A program made the position numbers and the translations under genes. From Betaproteobacteria bacterium Ga0077527 (GTDB taxonomy: Bacteria > Pseudomonadota > Gammaproteobacteria > Burkholderiales > SG8-41): a stretch of DNA of 64,000 nucleotides. The notes beneath the pieces are model-generated. The model ran no database searches. It saw only the letters and a list, made by a program, of their open reading frames with translations, and was not told the origin of the DNA. The first letter of the stretch is position 1, and each line of letters begins with the position of its first letter. Location: positions 1 through 64,000 of the forward strand of contig LNDW01000019.1 in NCBI GenBank assembly GCA_001464815.1, read 5' to 3'. This document shows, piece after piece, positions 28,898 to 37,125 of the stretch.

Positions 28898-28985
28898 TGT
28901 AGCTATCCGGGGTGAGAGATGGAGCTACAACGGGTTTACCGCGACGGGATAAACCCGTCCCAGTAAACCCGGCGCGCTAGCGCGC
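28898..28985. other. Three consecutive stem-loops in the 28884-29206 gap
   Basis: TGTAGCT (28898-28904) pairs with AGCTACA (28923-28929). ACGGGTTTA (28930-28938) pairs with TAAACCCGT (28950-28958). GCGCGCTAGCGCGC (28972-28985) is a perfect palindrome. The first two are back to back. They could end transcription from the hydrolase gene or be an interspersed element. The remaining gap to 29206 becomes AT-rich and holds no gene. Confidence 0.55.
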
Positions 28986-29206
28986 GCCATCAAGAAAAAT
29001 CCTATTGCATGTTCTTGGGATGACTTTGCAGTATTGAGTCTTGATTTCTTGGCTAGCACTCAAACTTTGAATCTCGATCAACTGAACCACCGAGAAATTC
29101 TCAGTAGTTGTATTCTATTAAGCAATTGATTTTTATAATATTTTTTGGCCGTTAACTTCGAGAAAATTCTGCACATACTGCATGCGCATCTGGTGCGATC
29201 AATGGC

Positions 29207-29608
29207 TTACACCCAATTCTCCACAGCCAGACTGCTGACCCGGCGGAAATGCTTTTCGTTGTTGGTTACCAACACGGCTGACATGCTGCGAGCGTGCGCG
29301 GCGATCATCAGATCCATATTGCCGATGGGGGTGCCGTCTTTTTCAAGCTTGACGCGGATATCGGCATAGTGGTCGGCGGCGGCACCATCCCAATCCAACA
29401 CGGTCAATCGCCGCACGAAATCCTCGACCACAGGACGTATCTTCTTGGCTGAAACCGCCGACTTCACGCCATACAAAAGTTCGGCCTGCGTAATGACGGA
29501 GATACACAACAGGCCGCTGTCGAGCTTGGCGAAACGCAGGCGGACCGATTCAGGGCGATTGCGAATGATGTAGCTGCTGGTATCCGTATCCAGCATGTAT
29601 CGCTTCAT
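29207..29608 (-). CDS. vapC: Type II toxin VapC, PIN-domain ribonuclease
   Basis: The 133-residue PIN-domain protein has the acidic residues that bind the catalytic metal: Asp7 in MLDTDTSSY, Glu43 in ITQAELLYG and Asp99 in GNMDLMIAAHA, followed by a VTNNEKHF motif. VapC toxins cleave RNA, often initiator or other tRNA. Its ATG overlaps the stop of vapB by four bases (29605-29608), the usual coupling. Base composition is somewhat lower in GC than the neighbours, consistent with acquisition by transfer. Confidence 0.93.
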   Translation of the reverse strand: MKRYMLDTDTSSYIIRNRPESVRLRFAKLDSGLLCISVITQAELLYGVKSAVSAKKIRPVVEDFVRRLTVLDWDGAAADHYADIRVKLEKDGTPIGNMDLMIAAHARSMSAVLVTNNEKHFRRVSSLAVENWV

Positions 29609-29844
29609 TTAAAGAGCCTTCTCTTCTGGGGAGGCGCGTCTTTTCTTTTAGCCATGAAATCAGCTGATACCTGATGCCCGGCGGCAAAAAAATCATCCCA
29701 TGAGGAAGGCTTGGCTGACAAAATCACCCGGTCAGCTTCTTTGCTGATGAATACCTCATCTCCTTTGAATCGGTACTTCGCGGGCAGGCGAACGGCCTGG
29801 CTACGGCCGTTTTTAAACAGCTTGGCGGTTTGCGGCTTATCCAT
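29605..29844 (-). CDS. vapB: Antitoxin VapB (SpoVT/AbrB-type DNA-binding)
   Basis: A 79-residue antitoxin with the N-terminal swapped-hairpin DNA-binding segment AKLFKNGRSQAVRLPAKYRF and a C-terminal tail (SSWDDFFAAG) that should wrap around VapC. GGAGG lies before the ATG at 29844. The palindrome GTATATA-N6-TATATAC 35 bases upstream is the likely operator for autorepression by the VapBC complex. All key parts are intact. Confidence 0.92.
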   Translation of the reverse strand: MDKPQTAKLFKNGRSQAVRLPAKYRFKGDEVFISKEADRVILSAKPSSWDDFFAAGHQVSADFMAKRKDAPPQKRRLFK

Positions 29845-29878
29845 GATGAGATGCCTCCTGTGATTTCAGACCCAATAA

Positions 29879-29898
29879 GTATATATCACGGTATATAC
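29879..29898. promoter_or_regulatory. Probable vapBC operator palindrome
   Basis: GTATATA (29879-29885) and TATATAC (29892-29898) form a perfect inverted repeat with a 6-base spacer, 35 bases upstream of the vapB start. AT-rich inverted repeats in this place are typical binding sites for VapB/VapBC and may overlap the -10 region. Confidence 0.65.
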
Positions 29899-29938
29899 CA
29901 TTGAATGTATAGCCCCCCAAGGGCCTGCCGCAAAGTCA

Positions 29939-30829
29939 TCAAACCAGTCCGATCTCCTTCATGTATTTGAGCACCCCGGGATGAATCATCTCCGGGGTCG
30001 GCGCCGCGGCCAGTGTGTTGGTCAGCGTAGATTCGGCCGCCTGATCAAGTTTTGCCGACAGCGCGGCGTGGCCGGTGTGTAATGCCTTGGCCAGCCGATA
30101 GGCAACATCATCAGGTAACGAAGCGCGCGCCAGCACGAAGGGCCATGAGCCGACTGAATTGACCGGACCAGTCTGCCCCGGATAGCTGCCGGCGGGCATC
30201 GTGGTCTGTTTCAGGAACACATGTTTGGCCTGGATGCGTTTGATCTCTTCCGCGCTCGGCGAAATGAAGCGCATGCCTTGCGGATTCTTCGCGATGTTCA
30301 TGAACGGCGGCCAGCCGACGCCACCGCCCCACATTGCCGCAGCTTCACCACTGTTGACCAACGGCGGACCGTCGCCGGCCTTTTCCAGCAGGCGCGCGTC
30401 GAAATCCTTCTTGATGTCGAGGCCGAGGCCGTCCATCACATAGCGCGCGAGCACGACAAAACCCGAGCTCGAAGCGCCCCAGACCACGGTCTTGCCGACG
30501 AGATCGCTGATGCTGTGGTACGGGCTGTCGGCGCGCACCATGAACATGCCCGCCTGCGAATAGGTGGCGTTGATGATGCGGATGTTCTTGCAGGGTGCAC
30601 GGCCGATGCCGTTGACCGCCTCATAGGTCACTTCACCGGTGGCCAGCGCGATGTCGAGTGAGCCGTCGTCGATGCGGCCGACGTTCTCGCCGCTGCCCTT
30701 GGTGTTGATCGGCTCTATGCCCAGCGTGGCGTCGGTGGCATTGAGCACCTCCGCATACGGCCAGCCATAGGCGGGGAAACCGCCGCCGGGGGTTGCGGTG
30801 CCGAGCACCACTTTGGTTTTTTCAGTCAT
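29939..30829 (-). CDS. TAXI family TRAP-type solute-binding protein lacking a signal peptide
   Basis: The 296-residue protein has TAXI-family blocks: VLGTATPGGGFPAYGWPYAEV, NTKGSGENVGRIDDGSLDIALATGEV, a VWGASSSGFVVLARYVMDGLGL segment and GSWPFVLARASLPDDVAYRL. TAXI proteins normally deliver solutes to a TRAP membrane pair from the periplasm. Here the protein starts MTEKTKVVLGTATPGGG, directly in the first strand, and the start is fixed by an excellent GGAGGAGAAGG site, so it is not exported. No TRAP permease gene is nearby. It may be a cytoplasmic binding or sensory protein. Confidence 0.82.
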   Translation of the reverse strand: MTEKTKVVLGTATPGGGFPAYGWPYAEVLNATDATLGIEPINTKGSGENVGRIDDGSLDIALATGEVTYEAVNGIGRAPCKNIRIINATYSQAGMFMVRADSPYHSISDLVGKTVVWGASSSGFVVLARYVMDGLGLDIKKDFDARLLEKAGDGPPLVNSGEAAAMWGGGVGWPPFMNIAKNPQGMRFISPSAEEIKRIQAKHVFLKQTTMPAGSYPGQTGPVNSVGSWPFVLARASLPDDVAYRLAKALHTGHAALSAKLDQAAESTLTNTLAAAPTPEMIHPGVLKYMKEIGLV

Positions 30830-30925
30830 TGCCCCTTCTCCTCCAATGAGTTCCTCGTTTGAATTCTTCGCCCAAGCGAAGCCGCATGGTAAACGCGACC
30901 CGCCGCGCTGGGCTAGTATTTGGCG

Positions 30926-31690
30926 ATGAACTCACCGCACCCGCCCGCCCGCATCGCCGCGCTGCTGCTGATCGTGTTCGGTCCGCTGGTCTGGCTGCTG
31001 ATCGGCCACGGCCAGCCGATCCCGCAGGACCCCGGCTACCACCTGTTTGCCGACGGGCGCAGCTGTCTCGGCGTTTCCAATTTCGGCAATGTCGCGAGCA
31101 ACCTCGCCTTTCTGGCGGCAGGCCTCGCCGGGCTGTTCGCCGCGCGTCGGGCCGGTGGCGCGCGGCTGAGCTGGCAGGCCTTCTTCGCCGGTGTCGCGCT
31201 GGTCAGCGCGGGCTCGGCCTGGTACCACCTCAACCCCTCGGACGCCACGCTGTTCTGGGACCGGCTGCCGATGACCCTGGCCTTCATGGCGCTGTTCTCG
31301 GCGCTGCTGACCGAGCACCTCGGCCCGGCGCTGGAGAAACGGCTGCTGCCGGCAGCGGTGGTTGTCGGTGGCGCAAGCCTGGTCTGGTGGCAACTGAGCG
31401 GTGACCTGCGCATCTACATCTGGGTGCAGGCGGCGCCACTGCTGGCGGTGCCCTACCTGCTTGCCGCGTTTCCGGCGCGCCATACCCAGCGGCTGTGGCT
31501 GCTGTGGGGCGTTGGGCTGTACGCGCTGGCGAAAGTGGCTGAACACCACGACTACGAAATTTATGCCTGGAGCGGCATGACCGTCAGCGGCCACACGCTG
31601 AAGCACCTGCTCGCCGCGGCGGCGGTGTACTGCGTGGTGGTGATGCTGAATCGGCGTCAGAGTTTGACGCCGGTGGCCTCTTCCCAGTAG
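30926..31690 (+). CDS. Ceramidase-like (aPHC/CREST superfamily) membrane protein
   Basis: A 254-residue integral membrane protein with about seven hydrophobic spans. It carries the conserved CREST-type metal motifs SAWYHLNPSD (about 93-102, with WDRLPMT close behind) and SGHTLKHLLAA near the C-terminus, which in alkaline ceramidases bind catalytic zinc. It could be an intramembrane amide hydrolase; the substrate is not known for bacterial members. The ATG at 30926 lacks a clear ribosome binding site; an in-frame TTG is at 30920. Its 3' end overlaps the end of the convergent dehydrogenase gene by 34 bases. Confidence 0.7.
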   Translation: MNSPHPPARIAALLLIVFGPLVWLLIGHGQPIPQDPGYHLFADGRSCLGVSNFGNVASNLAFLAAGLAGLFAARRAGGARLSWQAFFAGVALVSAGSAWYHLNPSDATLFWDRLPMTLAFMALFSALLTEHLGPALEKRLLPAAVVVGGASLVWWQLSGDLRIYIWVQAAPLLAVPYLLAAFPARHTQRLWLLWGVGLYALAKVAEHHDYEIYAWSGMTVSGHTLKHLLAAAAVYCVVVMLNRRQSLTPVASSQ

Positions 31691-32553
31691 CGCACGATTT
31701 CGGTCTGGTCCACTTTCGCGCCGACCTGCGCCACCGCGGCATCCCACAGCTCCGAGACCTTCTCGCCCAGCGGCACCGCGGCTTCGAGGGCATGCGCCAT
31801 GTCGACGGCGATTTTCACGTCCTTGGCGATGAAGGACAGCGCCATGCCGGTGGCGTATTTGTGGGTCAGTATCTGCGGAATCACCTTTTTCTCGATCGGA
31901 TGGTTGCGCCCCGCGCACATCGGCACCAGCGCCTCGGCCATCATCTTCGCATCGAGGCCGAACTTCTTGCCGATGGTCAGCGCCTCGATGGCATTGATCA
32001 GCGCGCAGGCGTTGACGTAATTGGCCAGCGCCTTCATTGCATGGCCGGCACCGATGGCGCCGCAGTGCACGAGGCTGCGGCCCATTGCCTTCAGCAGCGG
32101 CGTCACGCGTTCGACCAGGGCCGCATCCCCGCCGGCCATGATGTCCAGCGTCGCGTCCTTCGCGAACACCACGCCGCCCATCACCGGCGCATCGACCATC
32201 TGCAGCCCGAGTTTTTGCAGCGCCTCGGCGGTGCTGCGGGTGCCCGTCGGATCGCAGGTACCCATGTCCACCAGCACCGCGCCGGGTTTCATCCCCGCGG
32301 CGGCACCGCCGTCGAGCAGTACCCGGCGCACCACCTTGTCATCGGGCAGCATGGTGACGATGGCATCGCGGCCCGCGGCAAGTTCGGCGAGTGATGCCGC
32401 GGCGCGACCGCCATGCTGGGCAACGAAGGCCGCCGCGGTTTCGGCGCGTGCGTCGAACACGGTGACGTCGAAACCGCCCTTGAGCAGGTTCGCCGCCATC
32501 GGATTGCCCATGTTGCCTACACCAATGAAGCCTATTGAACGGAGTGCTGACAT
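31657..32553 (-). CDS. 3-hydroxyisobutyrate dehydrogenase/tartronate semialdehyde reductase family
   Basis: The 298-residue NAD(P)-dependent beta-hydroxyacid dehydrogenase begins with the Rossmann motif IGFIGVGNMGNPMAANLL (GxGxxG about residues 11-16). It also has the substrate-binding DAPVMGG motif (family DAPVSGG), the catalytic lysine block GHAMKALANYVNA, and a C-terminal KDVKIAVD helix. It would oxidise a 3-hydroxy acid or reduce the semialdehyde. The ATG at 32553 gives the normal start. It stands alone in front of a palindromic repeat and overlaps the convergent neighbour at the 3' end. Confidence 0.88.
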   Translation of the reverse strand: MSALRSIGFIGVGNMGNPMAANLLKGGFDVTVFDARAETAAAFVAQHGGRAAASLAELAAGRDAIVTMLPDDKVVRRVLLDGGAAAGMKPGAVLVDMGTCDPTGTRSTAEALQKLGLQMVDAPVMGGVVFAKDATLDIMAGGDAALVERVTPLLKAMGRSLVHCGAIGAGHAMKALANYVNACALINAIEALTIGKKFGLDAKMMAEALVPMCAGRNHPIEKKVIPQILTHKYATGMALSFIAKDVKIAVDMAHALEAAVPLGEKVSELWDAAVAQVGAKVDQTEIVRYWEEATGVKL

Positions 32554-32578
32554 GATCGAAAACCCCAAGGTCAAGAGC

Positions 32579-32677
32579 AGCCACAGAGGTCACAGAGAGC
32601 ACAGAGAAATCCAAGGCACACCCCAAGCGGGGGTTTGGGGCTTGAAGTTCTCAGTGTCCTCTGTGACCTCTGTGGCT
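32579..32677. repeat. CCACAGAGG/CCTCTGTGG palindromic repeat, copy 1
   Basis: AGCCACAGAGGTCACAGAGA on the left is complementary to TCTCTGTG-type sequence ending CTCTGTGACCTCTGTGGCT on the right, giving a stem of about 30 bases with a 40-base middle. Further copies lie at 37126-37309, 47796-47852 (partial) and 49036-49136. Confidence 0.8.
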
Positions 32678-32705
32678 AAAGGTTTTAAGGTTTAGGTTTA
32701 AAGCC

Positions 32706-33824
32706 TTACCACAGCGCCCCGCGCGCGGTGATCGGCCAAAGGGCTTCGACCTTGCCGCCGCGCACACAGACGAAGTGGTCATACAGATTGACGGTCGGAT
32801 CGCAGTGGCCGGGGATCAGCCGCACCTTGTCGCCCAAAGCGAAGCCGGCCGAGCCGTTCATCCTGATCACGCCGTGCTCGTCGGAGGCCTTGATGAACTC
32901 GGCCTTGGGAAAATCGGCGACACGCGGCATGCCGGAGTCGATGCTCGAGGCCTTGAGGCCGGCATCGACGATGGCGATGTCCTCGCGCGTGCGGCTCATC
33001 ACCGTCGCATAGACAAACAGGCTGTGCCCGAACTGAGGAATGCCGCTTTCGGTCCAGTCGTTTTTGGCGTAGTCGGCATCCATGAAAATGTATGAGCCGA
33101 CCTGCAGCTCGTCGTAGACCGAACTCGCCACCTCGAACAGATAGGTGCCGGTGCCGGCACCGGTGACCTTGCCGCGCGGCAGTCCGGCCTTTTCGGTCAG
33201 CGCCAGCGTCTTTTGCACAGCCTCGACCGCGGCGGCAATGGCTGCACGGCGCTCTTCGACCTTGCGCTGGTGCTGGGCCGCCCCCTGATAGGCCTGCAGC
33301 CCGGCGTAACGCAGGTTTTTGCAGGCGGCGATGGCCTGGGCAATCTTCAGCGCCGGCTCACCAGGCTCGACGCCGCAGCGGTTGGCGCCGACATTGACCT
33401 CGACCAGCACGTCGATGGTGACGCCGAATTCACGGGCGGCGGCGTCGATGTCCCGCACATTGCCGGCATCATCGGCGCAGACCGTGACCTTCGCCTGCTT
33501 CGCCAGCGCGGCAAGCCGCCGCAGTTTGGTCATGCCGACCACTTCATTGGCGATCAGCACATCGGGCACGCCGCCCTCGACCATCGCCTCGGCTTCGCTG
33601 ACCTTCTGGCAGCACACGCCGACCGCGCCGGCAGCAATCTGGCGCAGCGCGATCTGCGGGCATTTGTGGCTCTTGGCATGGGGCCGCAGCATGATCTTGC
33701 GACCGGTCAGCGACTCCGTGAGCCGCCGCATGTTGGCTTCGAACACATCGAGGTCGAGCAGCAGCGCCGGCGTGTCAACTTCGGCCAGCGCCATGCCCGG
33801 CCTTGCAGGCGGAACCCGGGGCAT
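32706..33824 (-). CDS. DSD1/D-threonine aldolase family PLP enzyme
   Basis: A 372-residue fold-type III (alanine racemase-like) PLP enzyme of the D-threonine aldolase/D-serine dehydratase group. The PLP lysine is Lys51 in RPHAKSHKCP. The metal motif His340-Cys-Asp342 in PGHCDPT matches the His-x-Asp pair that binds the divalent metal in D-threonine aldolase. It should cleave a D-beta-hydroxy amino acid to glycine and an aldehyde, or dehydrate it. It is the last gene of a three-gene leftward unit with a cupin (3 bases away) and a GlcG-like protein. 3-Hydroxy-D-aspartate aldolase is an alternative name. Confidence 0.85.
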   Translation of the reverse strand: MPRVPPARPGMALAEVDTPALLLDLDVFEANMRRLTESLTGRKIMLRPHAKSHKCPQIALRQIAAGAVGVCCQKVSEAEAMVEGGVPDVLIANEVVGMTKLRRLAALAKQAKVTVCADDAGNVRDIDAAAREFGVTIDVLVEVNVGANRCGVEPGEPALKIAQAIAACKNLRYAGLQAYQGAAQHQRKVEERRAAIAAAVEAVQKTLALTEKAGLPRGKVTGAGTGTYLFEVASSVYDELQVGSYIFMDADYAKNDWTESGIPQFGHSLFVYATVMSRTREDIAIVDAGLKASSIDSGMPRVADFPKAEFIKASDEHGVIRMNGSAGFALGDKVRLIPGHCDPTVNLYDHFVCVRGGKVEALWPITARGALW

Positions 33825-33827
33825 TGG

Positions 33828-34289
33828 TTATTGGCCCTTCGCGCCGGAGTCGCCGTCGTTGTTGCCGTAGTAGCCGCCGGCCATGGTGCCATCCGCCGCC
33901 TTGCCGATGATGCCGTGGGACATGTCCTTGACCGCGAAGAACATCGCGTCCTCCTCGGGCATCGCAATCGTGTAGTGCACGATGTTCGCCGGGAAGTAGA
34001 GCAGCGTGCCGGGGCCGCAGATCTGCTCGGGACCGTCGCCGACCTTGACCCGCATCTGGCCTTTGACGATGTAGTTCCACTGCTCGTTGGGATGCAGGTG
34101 CGGGCGCGAACCGGTGCCTTTTTCCTTGGTCACCAGCGTGCACTGCATGCGCTCACCCTCGACCACCGGGCCCATCGCCGTGGAATAACCGGTGCCGGCT
34201 TCGATCTGGTCCATTTCCGTCATCTTGAAAATGAACTTGCCGTTGCCGCCCTTGATCGCGCCCTTGGTTTTGGTTTCTGCGTCGGCCAT
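33828..34289 (-). CDS. Cupin-domain protein
   Basis: The 153-residue single-domain cupin has the first motif GSRPHLHPNEQWNYIVKG (metal-binding His, His and Glu) and the second motif GTLLYFPANIVHYTI with its His. Metal binding is therefore likely. Small cupins may be isomerases, oxygenases or binding proteins; no function can be chosen here. It lies between the GlcG-like gene (21 bases upstream) and the PLP enzyme (3 bases downstream), so the three are almost certainly one operon. The C-terminus is glycine- and asparagine-rich (GGYYGNNDGDSG). Confidence 0.8.
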   Translation of the reverse strand: MADAETKTKGAIKGGNGKFIFKMTEMDQIEAGTGYSTAMGPVVEGERMQCTLVTKEKGTGSRPHLHPNEQWNYIVKGQMRVKVGDGPEQICGPGTLLYFPANIVHYTIAMPEEDAMFFAVKDMSHGIIGKAADGTMAGGYYGNNDGDSGAKGQ

Positions 34290-34309
34290 GATTCTTTTCC
34301 CGTCCGGTA

Positions 34310-34738
34310 TCAGATGATCGCCTTGAGGCCGGCCTTCTCGGCACCGAAGGCGCAGACCGCTTCATCCTCGTCACCGGTGCCGCCGCTGGCGCCGGCGGAG
34401 CCGACGGTGTTGCCCTCGGCATCCTTCAGCAGCACGGCGCCGGTCTGCGGCAGGAACTTGCCCTGCGCGGTGGCTGCCAGCGTGATCATGAAATTGGGAT
34501 TGTCCTTGGCACGGCCCGCGAGGTTGCGGCTCGATGCGCCCATCGCCACCGCACCCCAGGCCTTGCCCAGCGCGACATCGAAACGGAACATCGAGGCATT
34601 GTCCTGGCGCTGCGCGGCAACGATGTGGCCGGAGGCATCGAGCACCACCACCGCCAGCGGATTGACTTTCATTTCCTTGGCCTTGGCAAAGGCGTTTTCG
34701 ATCAGGGTGTTGGCTTGCTGCAGCGTGAGCTTGGACAT
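34310..34738 (-). CDS. GlcG/HbpS-like heme-degrading/heme-binding domain protein
   Basis: A 142-residue protein of the GlcG/HbpS family. It shows the N-terminal helix LTLQQANTLIENAFAKAKEM, the PLAVVVLDASGHIVAAQRQD strand pair and the closing SAGASGGTGDEDEAVCAFGA motif. Such proteins occur in glycolate, propanediol and heme-related loci, and their function is unclear. CCGGAGAA is a good ribosome binding site for the ATG at 34738; a longer frame upstream has no homology. It is the first gene of the unit with the cupin and the D-threonine-aldolase-like enzyme. Confidence 0.85.
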   Translation of the reverse strand: MSKLTLQQANTLIENAFAKAKEMKVNPLAVVVLDASGHIVAAQRQDNASMFRFDVALGKAWGAVAMGASSRNLAGRAKDNPNFMITLAATAQGKFLPQTGAVLLKDAEGNTVGSAGASGGTGDEDEAVCAFGAEKAGLKAII

Positions 34739-34969
34739 CGTATTCTCCGGAAGGGTGGGGGTGAATCGGGGCGATCTGACACTTTGTGCCGCACGCGAAT
34801 GAGCGCCGGTGACTATACCAAAAGGCTCCGGACACGGCGACGCGATGCACGCCGGCAAAGCCGCTGCGGAAACGGACTACAATCTGCGGCAGTCCTGCAG
34901 CGCATTCCGGCCACACAAGATTGACAAGGCCACGGCACAACAACAACCAGCGCGCAGGCACGGGAGAGG

Positions 34970-35626
34970 ATGAACACCAAAGGCCTGATCCAGCGCTATG
35001 CGCCAGAAGCCGCTTCCTGGGCACTGACCCGCCTGACGCGGCTGATCACCGGCGCGCAGGCGCGCTGGCTGGGCTGCGCGCCGGTGCCGGTGCAGCGCAT
35101 CTATTTCGGCAACCACAACAGCCACGCCGATTTTGCGTTGATCTGGGCTTCACTGCCGCCACGGCTGCGGCGGATGACACGGCCGGTGGCCGGCGCCGAC
35201 TACTGGGAAGCCAGCCCGCTGCGCCGCTATGTGATCCACCAGCTGCTGCGCGGTGTGGTCATTGCACGCAGCCGCGACGGGCAGGCGCCCGATCCGGTGG
35301 TGCAGATGGCGGAAGCGCTTGAAGGCGGCGACTCGCTGATCCTGTTTCCGGAAGGCACGCGCAACACCACCGACGAGCTGCTGCTGCCGGTCAAGACCGG
35401 CATCTTCCACCTCGCTTCGCGCTGCCCACAGGTCGAGCTGGTGCCGGTGTGGATGGAAAACCTCGGCCGCCTGCTGCCCAAGGGCGAAATCGTGCCGGTA
35501 CCGCTGATCTGCTCGATTGCCTTCGGTACGCCGCTGCGTCTTGCCGAGGGTGAGGCAAAAGACGACTTTCTCAACCGCATCCGCGACGCGCTGCTCGCCA
35601 CGCGTGAAGCGGCGCAGCCGGCCTGA
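34970..35626 (+). CDS. 1-acyl-glycerol-3-phosphate acyltransferase (PlsC family)
   Basis: The 218-residue acyltransferase has the catalytic NHNSHAD motif (HX4D; about 48-54), a GVVIARSRDG segment, and the substrate-binding FPEGTR motif (about 124-129). It should transfer an acyl group to lysophosphatidate or a related acceptor at the inner membrane. The next gene, 4 bases downstream, encodes a CdsA-like enzyme, the following step to CDP-diacylglycerol. The pair thus forms a small phospholipid operon, probably an additional set besides the housekeeping genes. Confidence 0.88.
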   Translation: MNTKGLIQRYAPEAASWALTRLTRLITGAQARWLGCAPVPVQRIYFGNHNSHADFALIWASLPPRLRRMTRPVAGADYWEASPLRRYVIHQLLRGVVIARSRDGQAPDPVVQMAEALEGGDSLILFPEGTRNTTDELLLPVKTGIFHLASRCPQVELVPVWMENLGRLLPKGEIVPVPLICSIAFGTPLRLAEGEAKDDFLNRIRDALLATREAAQPA

Positions 35627-35630
35627 GTCG

Positions 35631-36584
35631 ATGACCCACTTCCAGGGCACCCTGCTGATCTTTGCCGCCGCGCTGGCGCTGCTGGTGACACTGTCACTGC
35701 TCGGCGGCTGGCTGAAGCTCACGCGCAGCGACGGCCGGCCCGAAGCGCTGGTCGATCACCTCAACCTGCGGGTACAGGGCTGGTGGGCGATGACGCTGAC
35801 CATCGGCCTTGCGCTGCTCGCCGGACGCATCGGCGTGGTTGTGCTGTTTGCCTTTGTCTCGTTCACCGCGCTGCGCGAATTCCTGACCGTGGCACCGACA
35901 CGCCGCAGCGACCATCAGGCGATGGTGATGGCGTTTTTTGTGGTGCTGCCCTTCCAGTATTTTCTGGTCGGCATCGAATGGCTCGGGCTGTTCGAGGTAT
36001 TCATTCCCGTTTACGCCTTCCTTTTCCTGCCTATTCTTTCGGCGGTGAAATCGGACACGCTGCGCTTCATGGAACGCAGCGGCACGCTGCACTGGGCGCT
36101 GATGATCACGGTGTTCTGCATCTCGCATGTGCCGGCGGTGCTCAACCTGCGCATCCCCGGCTTCGAGGGCCGCGGCGCATTCCTGATCGTGTTTCTGGTG
36201 CTGGTGGTGCAGGGCGGCGACCTTGCGCAACACCTTTGGAGCCGCTGGCTGGGCCAGCATCCGCTGGCGCCGCAGATATCGCCGAACAAGACCATCGAGG
36301 GCCATGTCGGCGCGCTGATCACCGCACCGCTGCTCGGCATGGCCTTGTGCTGGATGACACCCTTCCCGATTGCCGCTGCAGCGGTGATCGCGCTGGCACT
36401 GACGCTGATGGGCCTGTTTGGCGCGCTGGTGTTGTCAGCGATGAAGCGCGACCGTGGCGTACATGACTGGGGCGCCGCGGCGGACGGCGGCGGCATGCTC
36501 GACCGCATCGCCTCGGTGTGTTTTGCCGCGCCGGTGTACTTTCACATCGTCAGACATTGGTGGTCGGTCACGCCGGGTCCGTAA
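35631..36584 (+). CDS. cdsA: Phosphatidate cytidylyltransferase (CdsA family)
   Basis: A 317-residue integral membrane protein with about eight spans that converts phosphatidate and CTP to CDP-diacylglycerol. The family signature is present: SPNKTIEGHVGAL, and the C-terminal KRDRGVHDWGAAADGGGMLDR with metal-binding aspartates. The ATG at 35631 follows the PlsC-like stop by 4 bases, so translation is likely coupled. It ends at an AT-rich interspersed motif and is convergent with the LeuD-like gene. Confidence 0.9.
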   Translation: MTHFQGTLLIFAAALALLVTLSLLGGWLKLTRSDGRPEALVDHLNLRVQGWWAMTLTIGLALLAGRIGVVVLFAFVSFTALREFLTVAPTRRSDHQAMVMAFFVVLPFQYFLVGIEWLGLFEVFIPVYAFLFLPILSAVKSDTLRFMERSGTLHWALMITVFCISHVPAVLNLRIPGFEGRGAFLIVFLVLVVQGGDLAQHLWSRWLGQHPLAPQISPNKTIEGHVGALITAPLLGMALCWMTPFPIAAAAVIALALTLMGLFGALVLSAMKRDRGVHDWGAAADGGGMLDRIASVCFAAPVYFHIVRHWWSVTPGP

Positions 36585-36601
36585 GTAATTGTTTTTATTG
36601 A
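36583..36601. repeat. AT-rich interspersed motif, copy 5
   Basis: AAGTAATTGTTTTTATTGA, one base from the exact copies at 17543 and 53562. It begins inside the stop codon of the cdsA gene and is 8 bases from the stop of the convergent LeuD-like gene. Confidence 0.6.
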
Positions 36602-36608
36602 AATATTT

Positions 36609-37109
36609 TTAAACCTTCGGCGCAATCAAACCTTCGCTCTCGAGCAACTGGTAAACCCCGCCAGCCTGCACCAGCGCCATCAGCGATGGCGGCAGTGGTT
36701 TGCCGCTGAGCGCGCCGCCGCGCGTGGTGTTGCGTACGGTTGCCGCTTCAAAATCCACTTCGGCAATTTCACCTTCGGTGAATGCCGCATGGATGCCCGG
36801 ACATTCCAGCGCCGGAAACGCGAAGTTCACGCAGTTGCGCAGGAACAGGCCGTTCAGCGATTCCGCGATCAGGCAGGCGAGGCCGAGGTTCTTCAGCGAA
36901 CGCGCCGCGGCGCGGCTCGAACCCATGCCGAAGTTGTGCCCGCCGATCAGGATGTCGCCCTTCTGCACCAGTTGCGCCCAGCCCGGCCGGTTGGCGTGGA
37001 ACACGTACTGCGCCTGTTCCTCGTGCGTCAGGTAAAAGGCCTTGTTCGGCAGGATCAGGTCGGTGTTGATGTTGTCGCCGACGATCCAGACGCGTGCTTT
37101 GAAGTGCAT
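36609..37109 (-). CDS. LeuD-like small subunit of an aconitase-family hydratase
   Basis: The 166-residue swivel-domain protein has the family blocks WIVGDNINTDLILP (about 8-21), GGHNFGMGSSRAAA (57-70), in which the arginine binds substrate carboxylate, and the LNGLFLRN loop that helps set substrate choice. It is the short form seen in archaeal-type isopropylmalate isomerases, homoaconitase-like and dimethylmaleate hydratases, not the 200-residue bacterial LeuD. Its partner large subunit is at 37340-38593, separated by nested palindromic repeats. With the lyase at 38735 it fits a hydratase-lyase route better than leucine synthesis. Confidence 0.85.
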   Translation of the reverse strand: MHFKARVWIVGDNINTDLILPNKAFYLTHEEQAQYVFHANRPGWAQLVQKGDILIGGHNFGMGSSRAAARSLKNLGLACLIAESLNGLFLRNCVNFAFPALECPGIHAAFTEGEIAEVDFEAATVRNTTRGGALSGKPLPPSLMALVQAGGVYQLLESEGLIAPKV

Positions 37110-37125
37110 GATTCAACCCCTTTTT

